A stretch of DNA of 64,000 nucleotides from Plantago major (Eukaryota > Streptophyta > Magnoliopsida > Lamiales > Plantaginaceae), in contig CM048840.1 of assembly GCA_026545765.1 (NCBI GenBank), positions 83,232,877 through 83,296,876 of the forward strand. Direction: 5' to 3'. The translations under genes and the position numbers were made by a program. Position 1 is the first letter of the stretch, and every line of letters starts with the position of its first letter. Positions 1 to 11,499 of this stretch are shown piece after piece. The notes beneath the pieces were generated by a model. That model was given only the letters and a program-made list of their open reading frames with translations, searched no databases and had not been told where the DNA came from.

Positions 1-1676
1 TAGCGATACCGTTTGAGCACTTGAAGCTATCGAGATCTTTTCTCGGCTTTGCTAGTCTCTGGTTGATCGATTTCTTTCTAGAAAAAGTGACATGAGAGAA
101 TTTGCGACTCTGCAATTCTACCCTTTTGAGAGACATAACTTGTGGGTGTTTACACTTTTCGGTGTTGTGTTTCTTTTCGAGCGATGCCCAGGTTTTGTTT
201 TTGACTTGTTTTTCCCACAAAGGTTTAGTCATATTGCCTTTCCTTTGTCGACAATCTTCGTCTTGACCGATACTATAGATTGCATGGAACCATGTTCTTT
301 GATACTACAAATGTTCTTCTTTCCTCACTCTTATTCGGTGATAGAACAATCTGTCTGTATTATTGAAGTCCTTTCTTTTCTGAAGGATCTCTTAAGTAAG
401 ATTGTACTTCAGTAAGAATGTCACTAGCTTTGGCATATGATTGAAAAGATAATTCTTTCTTTTCGAGTTCCTTGTTCTCAGAAAGAAGATCTTCATATTT
501 CTTTCGTAATTCATGAGGCCGAAGTCGATTATATCATGAGTAACTCCACATAATTCTGGTGATGGTAAGGTTGAGTCATCTGAATTGTCATCTTCAGAAT
601 CTGTCTCAAAGTCTAGAGCATCCAGTTGAGTTTGGATTTTCTTTCTTTCTTCAGTTAATAAAGCTTTCTGGCTTCTTCTGAAGAATCTTCTATCTTTCTT
701 GTCACCTGTCCTTAGTTTGTTGAAGGCATGACAATCCTTCTTGAAGTGACCCGGTTTCTGACAATAGAAACAGATATCGTTTCCAATTTCTACTGTCTCA
801 GTACATGATGCTTTCTGAGTTGGCTTGTTCAGCGAGCTTTGCATATTTTTGTACTGGTGATAGTTTGAGCCTAGATGCTTTTTCAGCTTCTCTTTGGCTT
901 TTCTTCTCTCAATTTCTCGACTGACATATTTGCTCATTTGCTTTGCAGCAAGAGCATCCTCAGTCTCTTCCTTGCTTTTCTTCTTTTCAGAAGTTCCTTG
1001 AGCAACTAGAGCAATATTACGCAACTTTTAGGTTGTTTGTTCTCGTGTGTTGTCTCATAATCAACCGTAGCAAGATGTGAGAAGAGTTCCTTTGGAGTGA
1101 TATTTGGCATTCCTTGGTTAAAATAAAGAATTTAGTATGCTCCGGTTGTAGTTAACACTTGACAATAGTCTTAATCTTTTATTTGGGAGTATCATTGTTG
1201 CTTTCCCAAGTCTTGCCATATCACTCATGAAAGTGGTAAATCTGAAATCAAGTTCTTCGAGTTTGATGGGTCCTTGTTTGAAATTTTGAAATTTCAACTT
1301 GAGAACTTCGAACTTGTTTTCTTTGGTTTTCGGTTAAACGCTGATTTCTTCAATCGGTTGCGAGCAACTTTCGCCGTTTAGCACCCAGTTTACCTTTGTA
1401 TGTGCTTAGGTGTTGATCGATGATGATATTACGAGCTTGACCATCGGACGATTTCTCTTGGCATCTTAGATGTCGAGTTCTCTGAGCTTTGGTTCGTAAA
1501 TAACTTGACTAGTAGATCTCCCACTTGTTGGCATCGGTTTGTGAAGATCCTTGGCTTTGATCTCTGTCTCTACCATTAGAAACCTCCATGACTTGTTTAA
1601 GTTGTTGAATAACTATTGGGCCATTCTTTATCACTTGATCATTTCGTCACTTATGGCTTCAAGGTGGAGCATCATG
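1..1676 (-). pseudogene. Copia gag, element A (broken)
   Basis: Gag is the structural protein that packages retrotransposon RNA. The start is taken at the double ATG at 1676-1671, conserved in B (16185) and C (57873). A UBN2-type gag domain lies in about 1100-1650. A CCHC zinc knuckle, CFYCQKPGHFKKDC, lies at about 731-772 within an open stretch 392-1024. The reading then passes through an acidic serine/aspartate-rich segment. Near 514 a 339-bp deletion joins the segment after DFGL to a shifted frame, so the downstream coiled-coil part is out of frame. Several other breaks sit at CTG/CAG positions that are intact in sister copies and may be consensus errors. Confidence 0.82.
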
Positions 1677-1828
1677 TTATTTTCCATTTCTCGTAGTTCT
1701 ACGGTTTGAGAGCGGATGCATCACTCGAGACATTCACTGCACATACACACAAATTAAATAGTCCTCGAAAATGGACAAAGTTCCTTCACCTATCTGGGGA
1801 TCTAGGTTGATCTGAAGGCTTGTGAACC

Positions 1829-1843
1829 TCTACTCGGATACCA
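1829..1843 (-). other. Altered primer-binding site, element A
   Basis: The intact site in element C reads TGGTATCAGAGCAGG on the minus strand, the usual plant Copia complement to initiator tRNA-Met. Here the same position reads TGGTATCCGAGTAG, with the change at the CAG. The LTR follows two bases away, at 1846. Confidence 0.7.
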
Positions 1844-1845
1844 CT

Positions 1846-3476
1846 TGTTGGTCGAGATAACGGCAAAGTAAAAGACTAGGGGGGTGAATAGTCTTTTAAA
1901 ACTTTTGTCGATAAAACTATTTCTCGGATATACATGTAGATATCGATACTTAAATCGGCCTTGGAAGACTTAAGATAGATAAGTGCGAAGCAGTTAATGT
2001 GTGTGTGTGTGTTCTCTTTGAAATGTAAGTCTGAGAAAAGTAAATAACAATGGCGGTATAGTGGTATACGGAGGTGGCGTAATCCTCCAACTAATCCACT
2101 TGGTCTTCCAAAGACCTAGAATTCACTAGAATAGATAATTGAGGTCACCTTACAAAATCCTATTCTAAGATTCCTTAACGAATGGTTCCCGACCAAATGT
2201 TCCCCTGAGTTGTTCCCGGCTTTCCACCAAGTACTTCTGTACTCGAAACCTTTTGAGCTATTCCTAGCTTCCCAGCTAAGTACTTCATGTGCTCAATAAC
2301 CTTGGAGTTATTCCTTAGTTTCTCAAACTAAGTACTTCACATACTCACGCCGATGATGGTGTTAGTTTTGGTTTGAGTTGTTAGATGAGCTTCTTTAATA
2401 ACTTTTGATTAATCGAGATAGCTCTGAATCAAGTATACTTAATACACTTTTCAATGTATGGTATCTTGTTCTTTTCTTGACCAAGTCTTAGATAAATGTT
2501 CTAGAGAATGAATCTCGGATACTTGATCTTTCAATTGACTCTTTCACGATAGCGATTGCTTGTTTAGGATCGGGACACTTAGAACTTCGGTGTTACTCAA
2601 GATCAAAAGCTTTGGTGCATGAAAGCTTTGAGGATAAGTAATTTGCTTGAGATAGCGAGATATGTGTTCAGTGTAAGTTCTTCAGGTTGTGTAGTGTGTC
2701 TTCTCAAGCAGTCTAAGTGTTGATATTTATAGATGAATTTGAGTGCCGTTTGAATAGTATCCGTTGAAGCAAATCAAATTCAAACTATTGATATCTGTGT
2801 ATAGTTACATGTGAGGTTTGTCTTCTTCTTGAAGCTACCGTTATACATTGAAGACATCTACATCCATGCATTTAATGCATTGTACTATAATTTTGTCTGG
2901 TGCCAGCGAACTATGCTTTATATCGAGAACAACAACCTTGATGATTTCTACGATTCTTTGCACGTTCTTATCTTTAATTTCATATACCACTTTTATTGAA
3001 ACAACTTTGTTTGCAATATATATATTTCTTTTTCAGAAATGTGGTTAAAGCTCAAGGTATCTGAGAATAGATATCTGTGGACACTTTCCTTGTTTTCAGA
3101 TAGACCTTTTATTTCTTAGATATCTCTTGTGACACAGTTTGTTTAAAACTATTCGTGTCTTCAAGATATCTGGCCAAGGTATCTGTAAAACTGTTTTAGT
3201 AATCTTGTGCAGTCTTCAAATCTTCAATGTCATTGAACTTGTTCTGCTTGGATGTCTTCTTCTTGGTCTTCTCTTCATAAAATAAAAATTACATTTTGAG
3301 ACCTATCATCCTATACAAGATTAGCTAGACTATCATACTTAGTGGGTTTCCTCTTTTACAATGTTCAAGTGAACCAAGAGTACTAATCACCTTTCTGAGA
3401 CTAAGATAAGTCATCATGTTGCTGATCAAAATCTAAACAGATATTTCTAACAAAATATCTAACAAATTTCCTAACA
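1846..3476 (-). repeat. Copia LTR shared by elements A and B
   Basis: This 1631-bp LTR starts TGTTGG and ends CTAACA on the plus strand. It has a primer-binding site on its left (A) and a polypurine tract on its right (B), so it is at once the 5' LTR of A and the 3' LTR of B. Its partner, 16361-17194 plus 37615-38409, adds up to 1629 bp, which confirms the boundaries. Confidence 0.92.
2723..2732 (-). promoter_or_regulatory. TATA box in Copia LTR
   Basis: The minus strand reads CTATAAATAT in the middle of the LTR. It is conserved at 37668-37677, 46826-46835 and 59012-59021. It is the likely Pol II promoter for the genomic RNA. Confidence 0.6.
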
Positions 3477-3490
3477 AATTTCCCCCGTTT
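3477..3490 (-). other. Polypurine tract, element B
   Basis: On the minus strand, AAACGGGGGAAATT directly abuts the 3' LTR. This is the plus-strand primer site. Element C has the matching tract at 47559-47572. Confidence 0.8.
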
Positions 3491-6400
3491 TAATCAGTCA
3501 ACGATGACTATCTGACCTATTACAAATTTGGATGAGTGAACAATCCAACACTTAATCATTTCTTAAGATTTTTCAATTCATTCAATTAAGTGCAGAAAGT
3601 AAACATCAACCAAATCACAAGGTGTGATCTTTGCTGACAATTTATCTTTTATAGAATACTATCTGAGAGTAAGTTCTTCAGATAAGTTACAAAGAAAGAT
3701 TACAGATAACTTCAATACATAAAACAAGTTTAGCTCGAATGACAAAAATCTGACAAAAATAGTAAATTAGGACAACAGGGTAGCGAGCTCCAAGTAATCA
3801 TCCTAATAGACTAGTCTTCAAGTCTTCAAGTCTTGAAGTCTTCTTGGTAGTTCTATGGATCGATGCAAAATTTCCTATCTCCAAACCTTTTAATGTCATC
3901 AGAATAATCATAGAGAAGTGTTCTAACGAGCATCTCAGTGTCTCTGGCAAATCCACAGACCTCTTTGTAGGTTTTGGTAGGATTCTTCTTGACAAAATGT
4001 TTGACCCACAGATACTTTCCCCACTTCCAGGCATGCTCTATTCTGATATCTGAAAGCTTGAAGTATTCGTAGATAATCCTCAGATATCTTATGTCACCCT
4101 TGTATTGATCTTTAGTTAGATAGAATGACTCATAGGGTTCCACAGCGAGTCTTGCTCTTGTGCCTGTTCCTGTGATATTCAGAATTCTGTGCACATCATC
4201 TGGCTTTCCATATGGACATTCATCAGAGAGGTCCTTTCTCATGGCTTCAGTTCTCTTGACAACTTCCAGAATCCAATAGCCGTTTTTCTGATTGATGCAC
4301 CTGTAGACAGAGGAATCATTGTCATTCTTCACATACTCTATTTTGGCTTCTTCTGGCCTGAGTGGAAGTTGACTTTTTCTTTGCTTTCGACTCTCGATCA
4401 TTTCCTTCTGTCTTGAATTCTCTTTGGGGTTGTTGCTTGAAGAACCACCTGGATAGACTTGGTATTTCGGAGGGTGTTTTAGGCTGCTAGGGCTTTGCGA
4501 CTATGGGCTCGATTAGGCTTTCAATTTTCCTTTTTACGTGAAGAGGAGCTTCATCTTCATCAGTTTCTTCATCATCATCAAGATTAAATCTTGTGAGAGT
4601 TTCTGACCTTCTTCATTGCCGGAGACTTGATTTGGCCTTCTTCTTTTCTTGGAAGATTCATCAATCCCTTTAACTGTCTTCTCCTTGGAGCCTTGGTACT
4701 CCTTGGAGGTTTACGTGCCATAGCCCTTGTTATCATTGTAGTTCCTTGATGGGTTTACGGGAAGCTAGTATTTACCATGACTTGGCTTGAGGAGGGTTCA
4801 TTGATTACGAGTGGTGGTGGGAAGTTTTCATGTTTCTTCTTCCTCTACGAGCACTTTGACTCAGATTTCTTCTTGTTTTCTTCTCCTTCTTCCCATTCCC
4901 GACTTTGAGGTCAGTTGTACCTCTTTCCCCTTAGTCATTGTTGGTGACTCGGTCTCATAAAGAATCGAGAGAGAGTTAAAATGCCCTTGCAAATAATTGT
5001 GGCGGTGACCAACTTGAAGTTGACTTTGAGCTCTGATTTTGCTTGATAAGTCCATTGTCCTTATCGGTGAGCTCTTGATGGGCCTAGGATGGCATCTGCT
5101 TTTCCGGTGTAACTTGCCTCTTGGAAAGCTTTTTGACTAAAGATGCATCATCGTCCCTTATCATTCCAGATCTTTACGAGCAATGACTATGCTAGTTGTT
5201 CTCGAGTGGCGAGCTCGGTGAACTTTTCTTTTCGAGGGGCGAGGCGATTACTTCCTTGTTTTGTGAAGACATCTCCTTTTTCAGATGAGCCAGTACTTGG
5301 TATCTGTTCATGTATTCATGGGAGTGGACATTTGGCAGTTTGCTAGTTTAGGAGCAATCAGTTTCCTTTTCAAGTGTGAAACAACTAGATGTTCATTGCG
5401 ATGCTCTGCCAAAGTCTTGTCTTCTTCATCATCTGAGTAATCAGCCCAGTGATCTTCATCCTCTTGGACATTCTCATCGATTGTGTCGAGTCCAGCAACC
5501 ATCTCAGAGATTGGTTTCTTCCCTTTTTGGAGGAGGATGGTACTTCTTTTGAAGATTTTGACCTTAGCATCATGCTTAATTTGGATACTTCTTGATGTCG
5601 AGTTCTTTGGTGATGGCATTTCTGACATCCTGTAGCTCTTTAACCTCGAGTAAGCAATCATCTGGCGGATATTGATCTTGTAGTTGGTCAAGCTTGTCTC
5701 GGATTTAGCTATCTGGTCTTCGAGTTGAAGATGGGCTGTGTTCTTCTTCAACGGTTATGCGAGTTGGCGATTACGATTGAGTATTCAACAATTTACGGCG
5801 ATTTCCTCGAATCCTCGACTACTTGTTCGATAATAACCTTTTGTTGGGAAGATGGATGAGTTGACTTTTGAGGAGATGGAGCGGAGATTTACGTGCTTTC
5901 CTCTCGGTTTGCTTTTATTGATTGAGGCATGATTTCTTTGTGAAATTCCTCCGGTCCACAGTGCGGGGCATCATCATCATCCTTTTGTCATGTCATCCTT
6001 TTGGTGATGGTCGGTGGGAGGTTCATGAAGTCGTTTTCATTTATCTCTTCCTCCTCATCATCTTGGATACAAGATTGATCACTTGAGAATAGTGATCTTA
6101 CGCACTAACCTCTTCTTGTTCAGCGGTATAAATTGCAGTGCAGGGTAGGCGGCTTAAATGCCATCTGTAATCTTGTCTGACCATCTGCCTGTTCAAAGGC
6201 TTGTATCAAACTATGCGCCACTTCTCTGGAGAAATCCTTATGCAATAGAGTAAGCGTATGTCTTTATTCGGTAGGGAACATTGCATGGATATCGTCTCAA
6301 GTCGAGCTTCGTGCTAAATGCGGTTGGTTGATCTGTGATTCTCAATATTTGGAGAGAAGAGCACCTTAACCTTTGCCATTTCTTGAAGCATTGAATATGC

Positions 6401-6675
6401 TTTGGCAGGGTTTGAGCTTTGAAGAAGGGAAGTAGGTCCCTTTTCTCATCATTGGGAGCCTTCTTTGCACTTGTTTGAGCCTGAAAGAAAGAATTTTGAG
6501 TGAGCTTCAAAACTTTTGTAGATATCTGAGTAGAAGTGTAGTTTAGTTTCTGAGTTACCTGAGTAAGTTCTTCAGGCTCAGAGACTTGTGCTACTGAGAC
6601 AATTGGTGTCTCAGATATCTTGTTGTGAGGTGGAGACTTGGAAGTCTGGTCCTCATCAACCTTTCTTTCTTGAAC

Positions 6676-6770
6676 CTGAGAATTAAGATTAATACAATAC
6701 TTAGGAAATTTTTTTTTTTTGAAAGAATTTGTGCAAAAATGCTTTAATGAGTTCTGAGTTTTGGACTTAC
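6676..6770 (-). other. Intron in extra gene, element B
   Basis: On the minus strand, GAGGAA|GTAAGTCC opens the intron and AATTCTCAG|GTTCAAG closes it (95 bp). The equivalent in C is 50881-50966. The intron interiors differ while the splice sites are kept. Confidence 0.72.
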
Positions 6771-6923
6771 TTCCTCAATAGGAAGCTCAGAATCATTTTT
6801 CTCAGAAACTTTCTCAGTTTCTGGTATTCTTTCATGTGATGTTGCCTTGGGAGCTTCATCAATTTCCATTGATGTATGGGATGTCGCAACTTTTTCCCTT
6901 TGCATTTCTACTTCTGAATGAGC

Positions 6924-7000
6924 CTGTAAGTAGAAAGTATTGAATATTTTAGAAGAAGTTTAACCCGTGATGTAGAATACTTATCCGATTTTTCATGTAC
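6924..7000 (-). other. Intron in extra gene, element B
   Basis: GAAG|GTACATG opens and CTTACAG|GCTCATT closes this 77-bp intron. The equivalent in C is 51117-51200. Confidence 0.72.
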
Positions 7001-9233
7001 CTTCATCTTTGGAAGGCTCGATGATGTGTTCTTGAAACCTTGTCGGTCTCTGGTTCGTCTCTGGCGTTTGCCTTATCCTCCTCTTTCTCGGTTGGAGCTG
7101 TTAGAAACATTTACTTTAAATGATTAAGCACATAGACAAATGGTGAAAAGTGTTATCTTAAGAATCAATTATCACACGTAGTGAGCTCGATTTCTTAAGG
7201 CGAGGTTGGGGTAACCTCCTTCTCGATTAAGGCAAGCTTTCCGACTTCCTCTTGTTTACGTGTTTCTAACTCGGCTGTAACAAAGAATTTTTATATAAGT
7301 AACAAGATATACAAGCATAAAATTTTTCACAAGGTAGGAGTTAAACCATTACTACAGAGCATTGTCGGTGTTGGTCTCTGGAACTTGTGACCCTTTTATA
7401 CTTTGGTCTTCTTGTTCGGTCTGACTTCTTTGTTTGACGTTTTAGGTACTTCACACCTTTCCTGAGTGTGCAACTCAGTTGCCTCCCTTGGTTGATCATT
7501 CTGAGTGGATGTCTCAGTTTGATCCCTCTTGTCGAGTTAGGATTTGCTCTTTTGCGGATTTTCTTGATGTTGTATGTCTGGTAATTGAAATGGAGTTCAT
7601 TTACCATTTCATTAACCACTTGTGTTATTGTGGTTGTTGTGGTTGTGGTTGTTGTGGTTATGCAGGCGGAAGATCGATCAGTAGAGTGTTCTTCTAGATT
7701 TTTAGATGTGGCATTTTCATCAGCATCTGCCAGCACTAAATTACCACTCATCAGGGCTTCTTGAAGTTGTGCGTAAGAAACGTTCCCTGATGATGTGTTT
7801 GCACCAACAACCTTTGCTATAGGTGCTTGTTGACAACTTTGAGGTGTAGGTTCTTCTTGAAACCTTATCACGATTCTTTATTCTGATAACCTTAGCCCTC
7901 TTTGTTCTTTCTAGGACTTGAGAGATGATTAGTTCATCATCTTCATCGTTAGAGCTCTCATCAGCATTGGGAACTGATTGGTCCATAATTCCTACGGTTT
8001 CTGCAGATAGGGCTTGGTGTTTTTCACCACTTTTGGCAGCATTTATGAGTTCATCAACAAGGCTTTCTGTAATAGTCTTCACATTTCTGAAAGCACTTTC
8101 TCTTGCTGAGTCTACTTGTTCAGTAGTTGATAACTCTTTTGCAGCATTGATGAGTTCATCTGTATTAATTTGTTCATCGGCAATGGCTTGAATCGAGAAT
8201 CGACAACCTCAATGGGTGTGTCTTACGATTTGCGCCGGACTTCTTTCTTGAAGTTACGGGCTTCTTGGTATAACCTTTTCTTCAGATACCTTTTCAGACT
8301 TTCGCTTCTTAGAACCTTTCTGAGACCCAGCAACCTTTTTCATTATGTTCGTATACTCATATTTGTAGAGTAGGTTACTGTTGGCGATTTCAGCCGTCTC
8401 TCTGAGCTCAATGCCAAGCTTTTCCAGCAAGTAGCATATCTTTAGACCATAGCCTATTGTGGCCTTTGGCTCAGCTAGTCCTTTGGCGATCTTTGGCTCA
8501 AAGCCTTGAATCTACTTCACAAACTTCGTGAAGGCGTACTTTCCCCAGTTAAAAGGGTTATCCATCCTTTTGTCTTGTTGATTCAGCAAGAACATCATGA
8601 TCCATCGTTCTTGGCTTATCTGGCCAGCACCTCCTTGTAGACCATCAAAGCATATGTGAAGAATGCAAGCCAATACATCCCAGTGAACCATCGGATATAC
8701 GGTTCGATGTCGACAAGCTTGTACTTAGTGGGTGTATCGATTTTTAAGATCACACCGTCCTTTGCCTGATTGTTTAACACCTTCAAGGAGATCATCATCC
8801 TTGGTGTTTATTTCAAAATCCTTTCCAAGATTTTGAAACTCGAACAACTTCTGAGAAAGTTGTTAAGTCAGGAAGGATTTCCTTTCCTTGGGTGAGGTTT
8901 TGTGAACACTATTGCGGTGCCTTGAAACACGAAATTATCACAGAGTTGTTGTAGAATTCTAACACATCAGTGATGAAATTCCACTTAGGCGAGATAGAAA
9001 TCCCTTGATTTGTGCCTTTTCAAGCATGTCGAGAATCGACTTTCTATCGGCTTGGTTCTCTATTGCGGCGTGAGGTATTCCTCAACCATGGCACCACCCA
9101 AATCATTACGTGATTTGAAGTCAATGGTCGATTAAAATCTCCTACCGGGTTGTTCACAATAACCAACTCGGTGCTTGCTTTTCAGATACCGTGGAGGATT
9201 GAGATTTCATGCGGAAGAATTCTTTGGGGCCAT

Positions 9234-9880
9234 CTCTTTATATAGTGTAGGAATTTGGATTGGTGTTTGAAAGAGATTTGATTGATAATTCTTTGCGGAA
9301 AAACTTAATCTTGATTTGCGAGATTGTAGAAGGTTTGAGAGAATCGAGAGAAGGTTTTGCTATTTTGTGTAAGTCGAATTTTGGATTAGGTGAAAGTGAT
9401 TTCTTTTGCCAAAATCCTATATATATAATAGAATCTCATGACAAATACATACAAATTGATTTTGTGTATGCGTATTTGTGACTTGCACAGCGTGAGCAAA
9501 AGCTAATTGACATTAAATGCGAGTGGGTTTTGTCGAATTTTCTGATCCACTATTCTTTGTGAATTAATTTCCACCGTATAGATCAAGCGCTTAATTTCAT
9601 CAAGGGTCACAATTGCTTCTTGACCAATGATCACAATCAACAAGTGTAATTGTGCCCATTTAATGAATTTTGGCTATTAGCTATCTGAATCACGTTTTTG
9701 TATGACCAGAACCTTTGTTTGCATCTGAATCATCTTATACTTAGGATTTTTCCAAGTTTTCATCAAGATAGAAATAATGCGAATTTCAAGAGAGTAGTTA
9801 GCTGAGATAGTTGTACTATTCTCCTTTGTGTTCCCGTTTATAGAGTGATTCGGATATCGAGTTCCGTCTCGAGACCTTAA
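9234..9880. other. Spacer between RNase H region and extra gene, element B
   Basis: No convincing coding sequence. The minus strand has TATATAAA at 9237-9244, only a few bases before the proposed ATG at 9233. If it is a real promoter, the true start would lie further down, for example the ATG at 9211. The stretch is missing from element C because of its deletion. Confidence 0.4.
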
Positions 9881-9929
9881 AACATCTTTTTTGCTCTTTA
9901 GCCCTTTTGACTTACGGATACCCGTTCGA

Positions 9930-10012
9930 TTTCTCTTTTCTCTTCTCTGGATGCCGTTCGGATACCTCTTCTCTGGATGCCCGTTCGGCTACCTCTTCTC
10001 TGGATGCTGTTC
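9930..10012. repeat. 26-bp minisatellite
   Basis: Three imperfect copies of a unit of about 26 bp containing CTTCTCTGGATGCCGTTCGG lie in tandem. They sit just 3' of the RNase H region of element B on the minus strand. Confidence 0.75.
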
Positions 10013-10099
10013 GATTCACGAACTTTCGTTCATTGGTAGTTCCATTAGTCGAAGACTATGTCTTAAGGCTAAGAATCTACTTTCTTGTAGTGGCTTAGT

Positions 10100-11470
10100 G
10101 AAGATATCGCAAGTTGGTCTTGATGCTAATCTTGAGTATCTCTATATTGCCTTTTTCAACATGGTCTACGATGAAGTGATGTCTAACATCAATATGCTTT
10201 GTTACGGCATGAAATTTAGGATTACGTGTAATGCAATAGCACTTGTGTTGTCACGGAAAATGGGAGTTTTCTTCATCGAGTCCATAGTCTTTTAGTTGTT
10301 GTTGTATCCACGAATTTGTGTTGCACAACAACCGGTGACAATATATTCACCTCTGTGGTAGAAGTTGCAATTGAGTTTTGCTTCTTGCTAAACCACGAGA
10401 TAAGTCTAGTACCCGACAGTGAGTTCACGAGGTGCTTTTCCTATCAGCGGTGATCGGCATAATCGTCACGAGTACCCGGCTAAACTCAATCGCTTTCTTT
10501 AGGATACCACAATCCTACATCTATTGTACCTTTTACATACCTTAATATTTTCATAGCAATGTTGTAGTGTGTTTGCATCGGTTTATGCGAAATCTAGCAC
10601 ACTCCAGCGCGTATTGAATATCGAGTCTACTTGCGGTGAGGTAAAGTAGTGAACCTATCAATTTCCTATACTTATGTTCTTCAACACTCTTATGCGATTC
10701 GGTATAGGTCATTTTGGTTCCAATGCTCATAGGTATCTTAGCATTCTTTTGGAAGGCTTAAGATTGAATTTGTGTGCATATCTTTTGCATACTTTGTTTG
10801 ACTAATGAATATTCCATCATTGAGTTGCTTGACTTGCAATCCTGAAAATAATTCATTTCTCCCATCATGCTCATCTCAAACTTACTTTTCATGAGATTTG
10901 CAAAGTCATTACAAAGTTGCTTGTCCTTAGATCCAAATATGATGTCATCAACATATACTTGAACTAAGAGTAGTTTCCCATCATGATTTAAGGTAAATAA
11001 AGTTTTATCAACTTCACCTTTCTTGAAACCACTTTCCGGAAGGTATTTGGCCAAAGTGTCATACCATGCTCTTGGAGCTGTTTGATCCATCTGAGGTTTA
11101 CATGGTTTATAGACCATTCTACTTTACGAGAAACTTCAAAGCCGTGGTTGCTCAACATAAACTTCTTACGCAAGTTCACCGTTCAAGAATGCACTTTTGA
11201 CATCCATCTAATAAACTTTAAAATCTTTATGGTGCAAAGGCTAGAAAGAGTCTTATTGCATCAATCTGGCTTGGTACATATGACTCATCAAAATCTAAGC
11301 CTTGATGCAGGTAAATTCCTTGGCAACCAATCTTGCTTTGTTTACGGTTATTTCACGATTGATCATTTGTTTACGAAAACCCATTTAGTTCCAATCACGA
11401 TATTCCTTCCACAAATGGAACTAGTTTCGGACTTTGTTTCTCTCAAATTGATCGACTCTTCTTGCATTGC
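10100..11470 (-). pseudogene. Reverse transcriptase-RNase H, element B
   Basis: This part of Copia pol copies the element RNA into DNA and removes the RNA strand. Reading down the minus strand: the RT entry motif IGTKWVFVNK (near 11370), the central segment in an open stretch 10758-11117 with the catalytic motif YVDDIIFGS (about 10930-10960), then RNase H with a SWFSKKQN motif (about 10360-10400) and a degraded EYI..GCCATQ stretch. The frame is broken many times. The whole unit is absent from element C. The YVDDIIFG form is common in the Sirevirus branch. Confidence 0.82.
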
Positions 11471-11499
11471 GGAGATCCGGTCTTGGTCTCCTAATGCTT

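Larger units (their letters stand above)
1..1845 (-). mobile_element. Copia element A, 5' interior (partial)
   Basis: This is the gag-proximal interior of a Sirevirus-like Copia retrotransposon read on the minus strand. It runs off the left window edge, so its pol and 3' LTR are not visible. It matches the interiors of elements B (13720-16360) and C (55800-58052) almost line by line. It ends at a primer-binding site next to the LTR at 1846. That same LTR also serves as the 3' LTR of element B, so A and B form a tandem array. Compared with B, A lacks about 339 bp of gag (the equivalent of 14254-14592), and it also lacks the 430-bp insert that B carries in gag. Confidence 0.88.
3853..9233 (-). 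pseudogene. Extra spliced gene downstream of pol, element B
   Basis: This long gene has the same sense as the element and lies where Sireviruses carry an 'envelope-like' ORF. A plausible start is ATG at 9233 (MAPKNSS), with a TATATAAA just upstream. Visible parts, N to C: a mostly globular N-terminal region (about 8400-9233); a lysine-rich nuclear-signal-like stretch; acidic DEL(I/M)NAAK helices (7741-8082); several short acidic exons; a conserved segment with KHIQCFKKWQ (6238-6510); a helical region (5308-5751); and a C-terminal domain with YRCINQKNGYW and KPDDVHRI (3853-4401). Introns with GT-AG ends are readable at 7275-7352, 6924-7000 and 6676-6770, matching element C. Many frame breaks are present. 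The function is unknown; I did not recognise a named domain. Confidence 0.65.

Noticed and set aside
92-415. Plus-strand open frames lying over gag, such as 92-415 and 55928-56230
   Set aside because: They lie opposite gag coding sequence of the Copia elements, have no domain, and are not kept open in all three copies.
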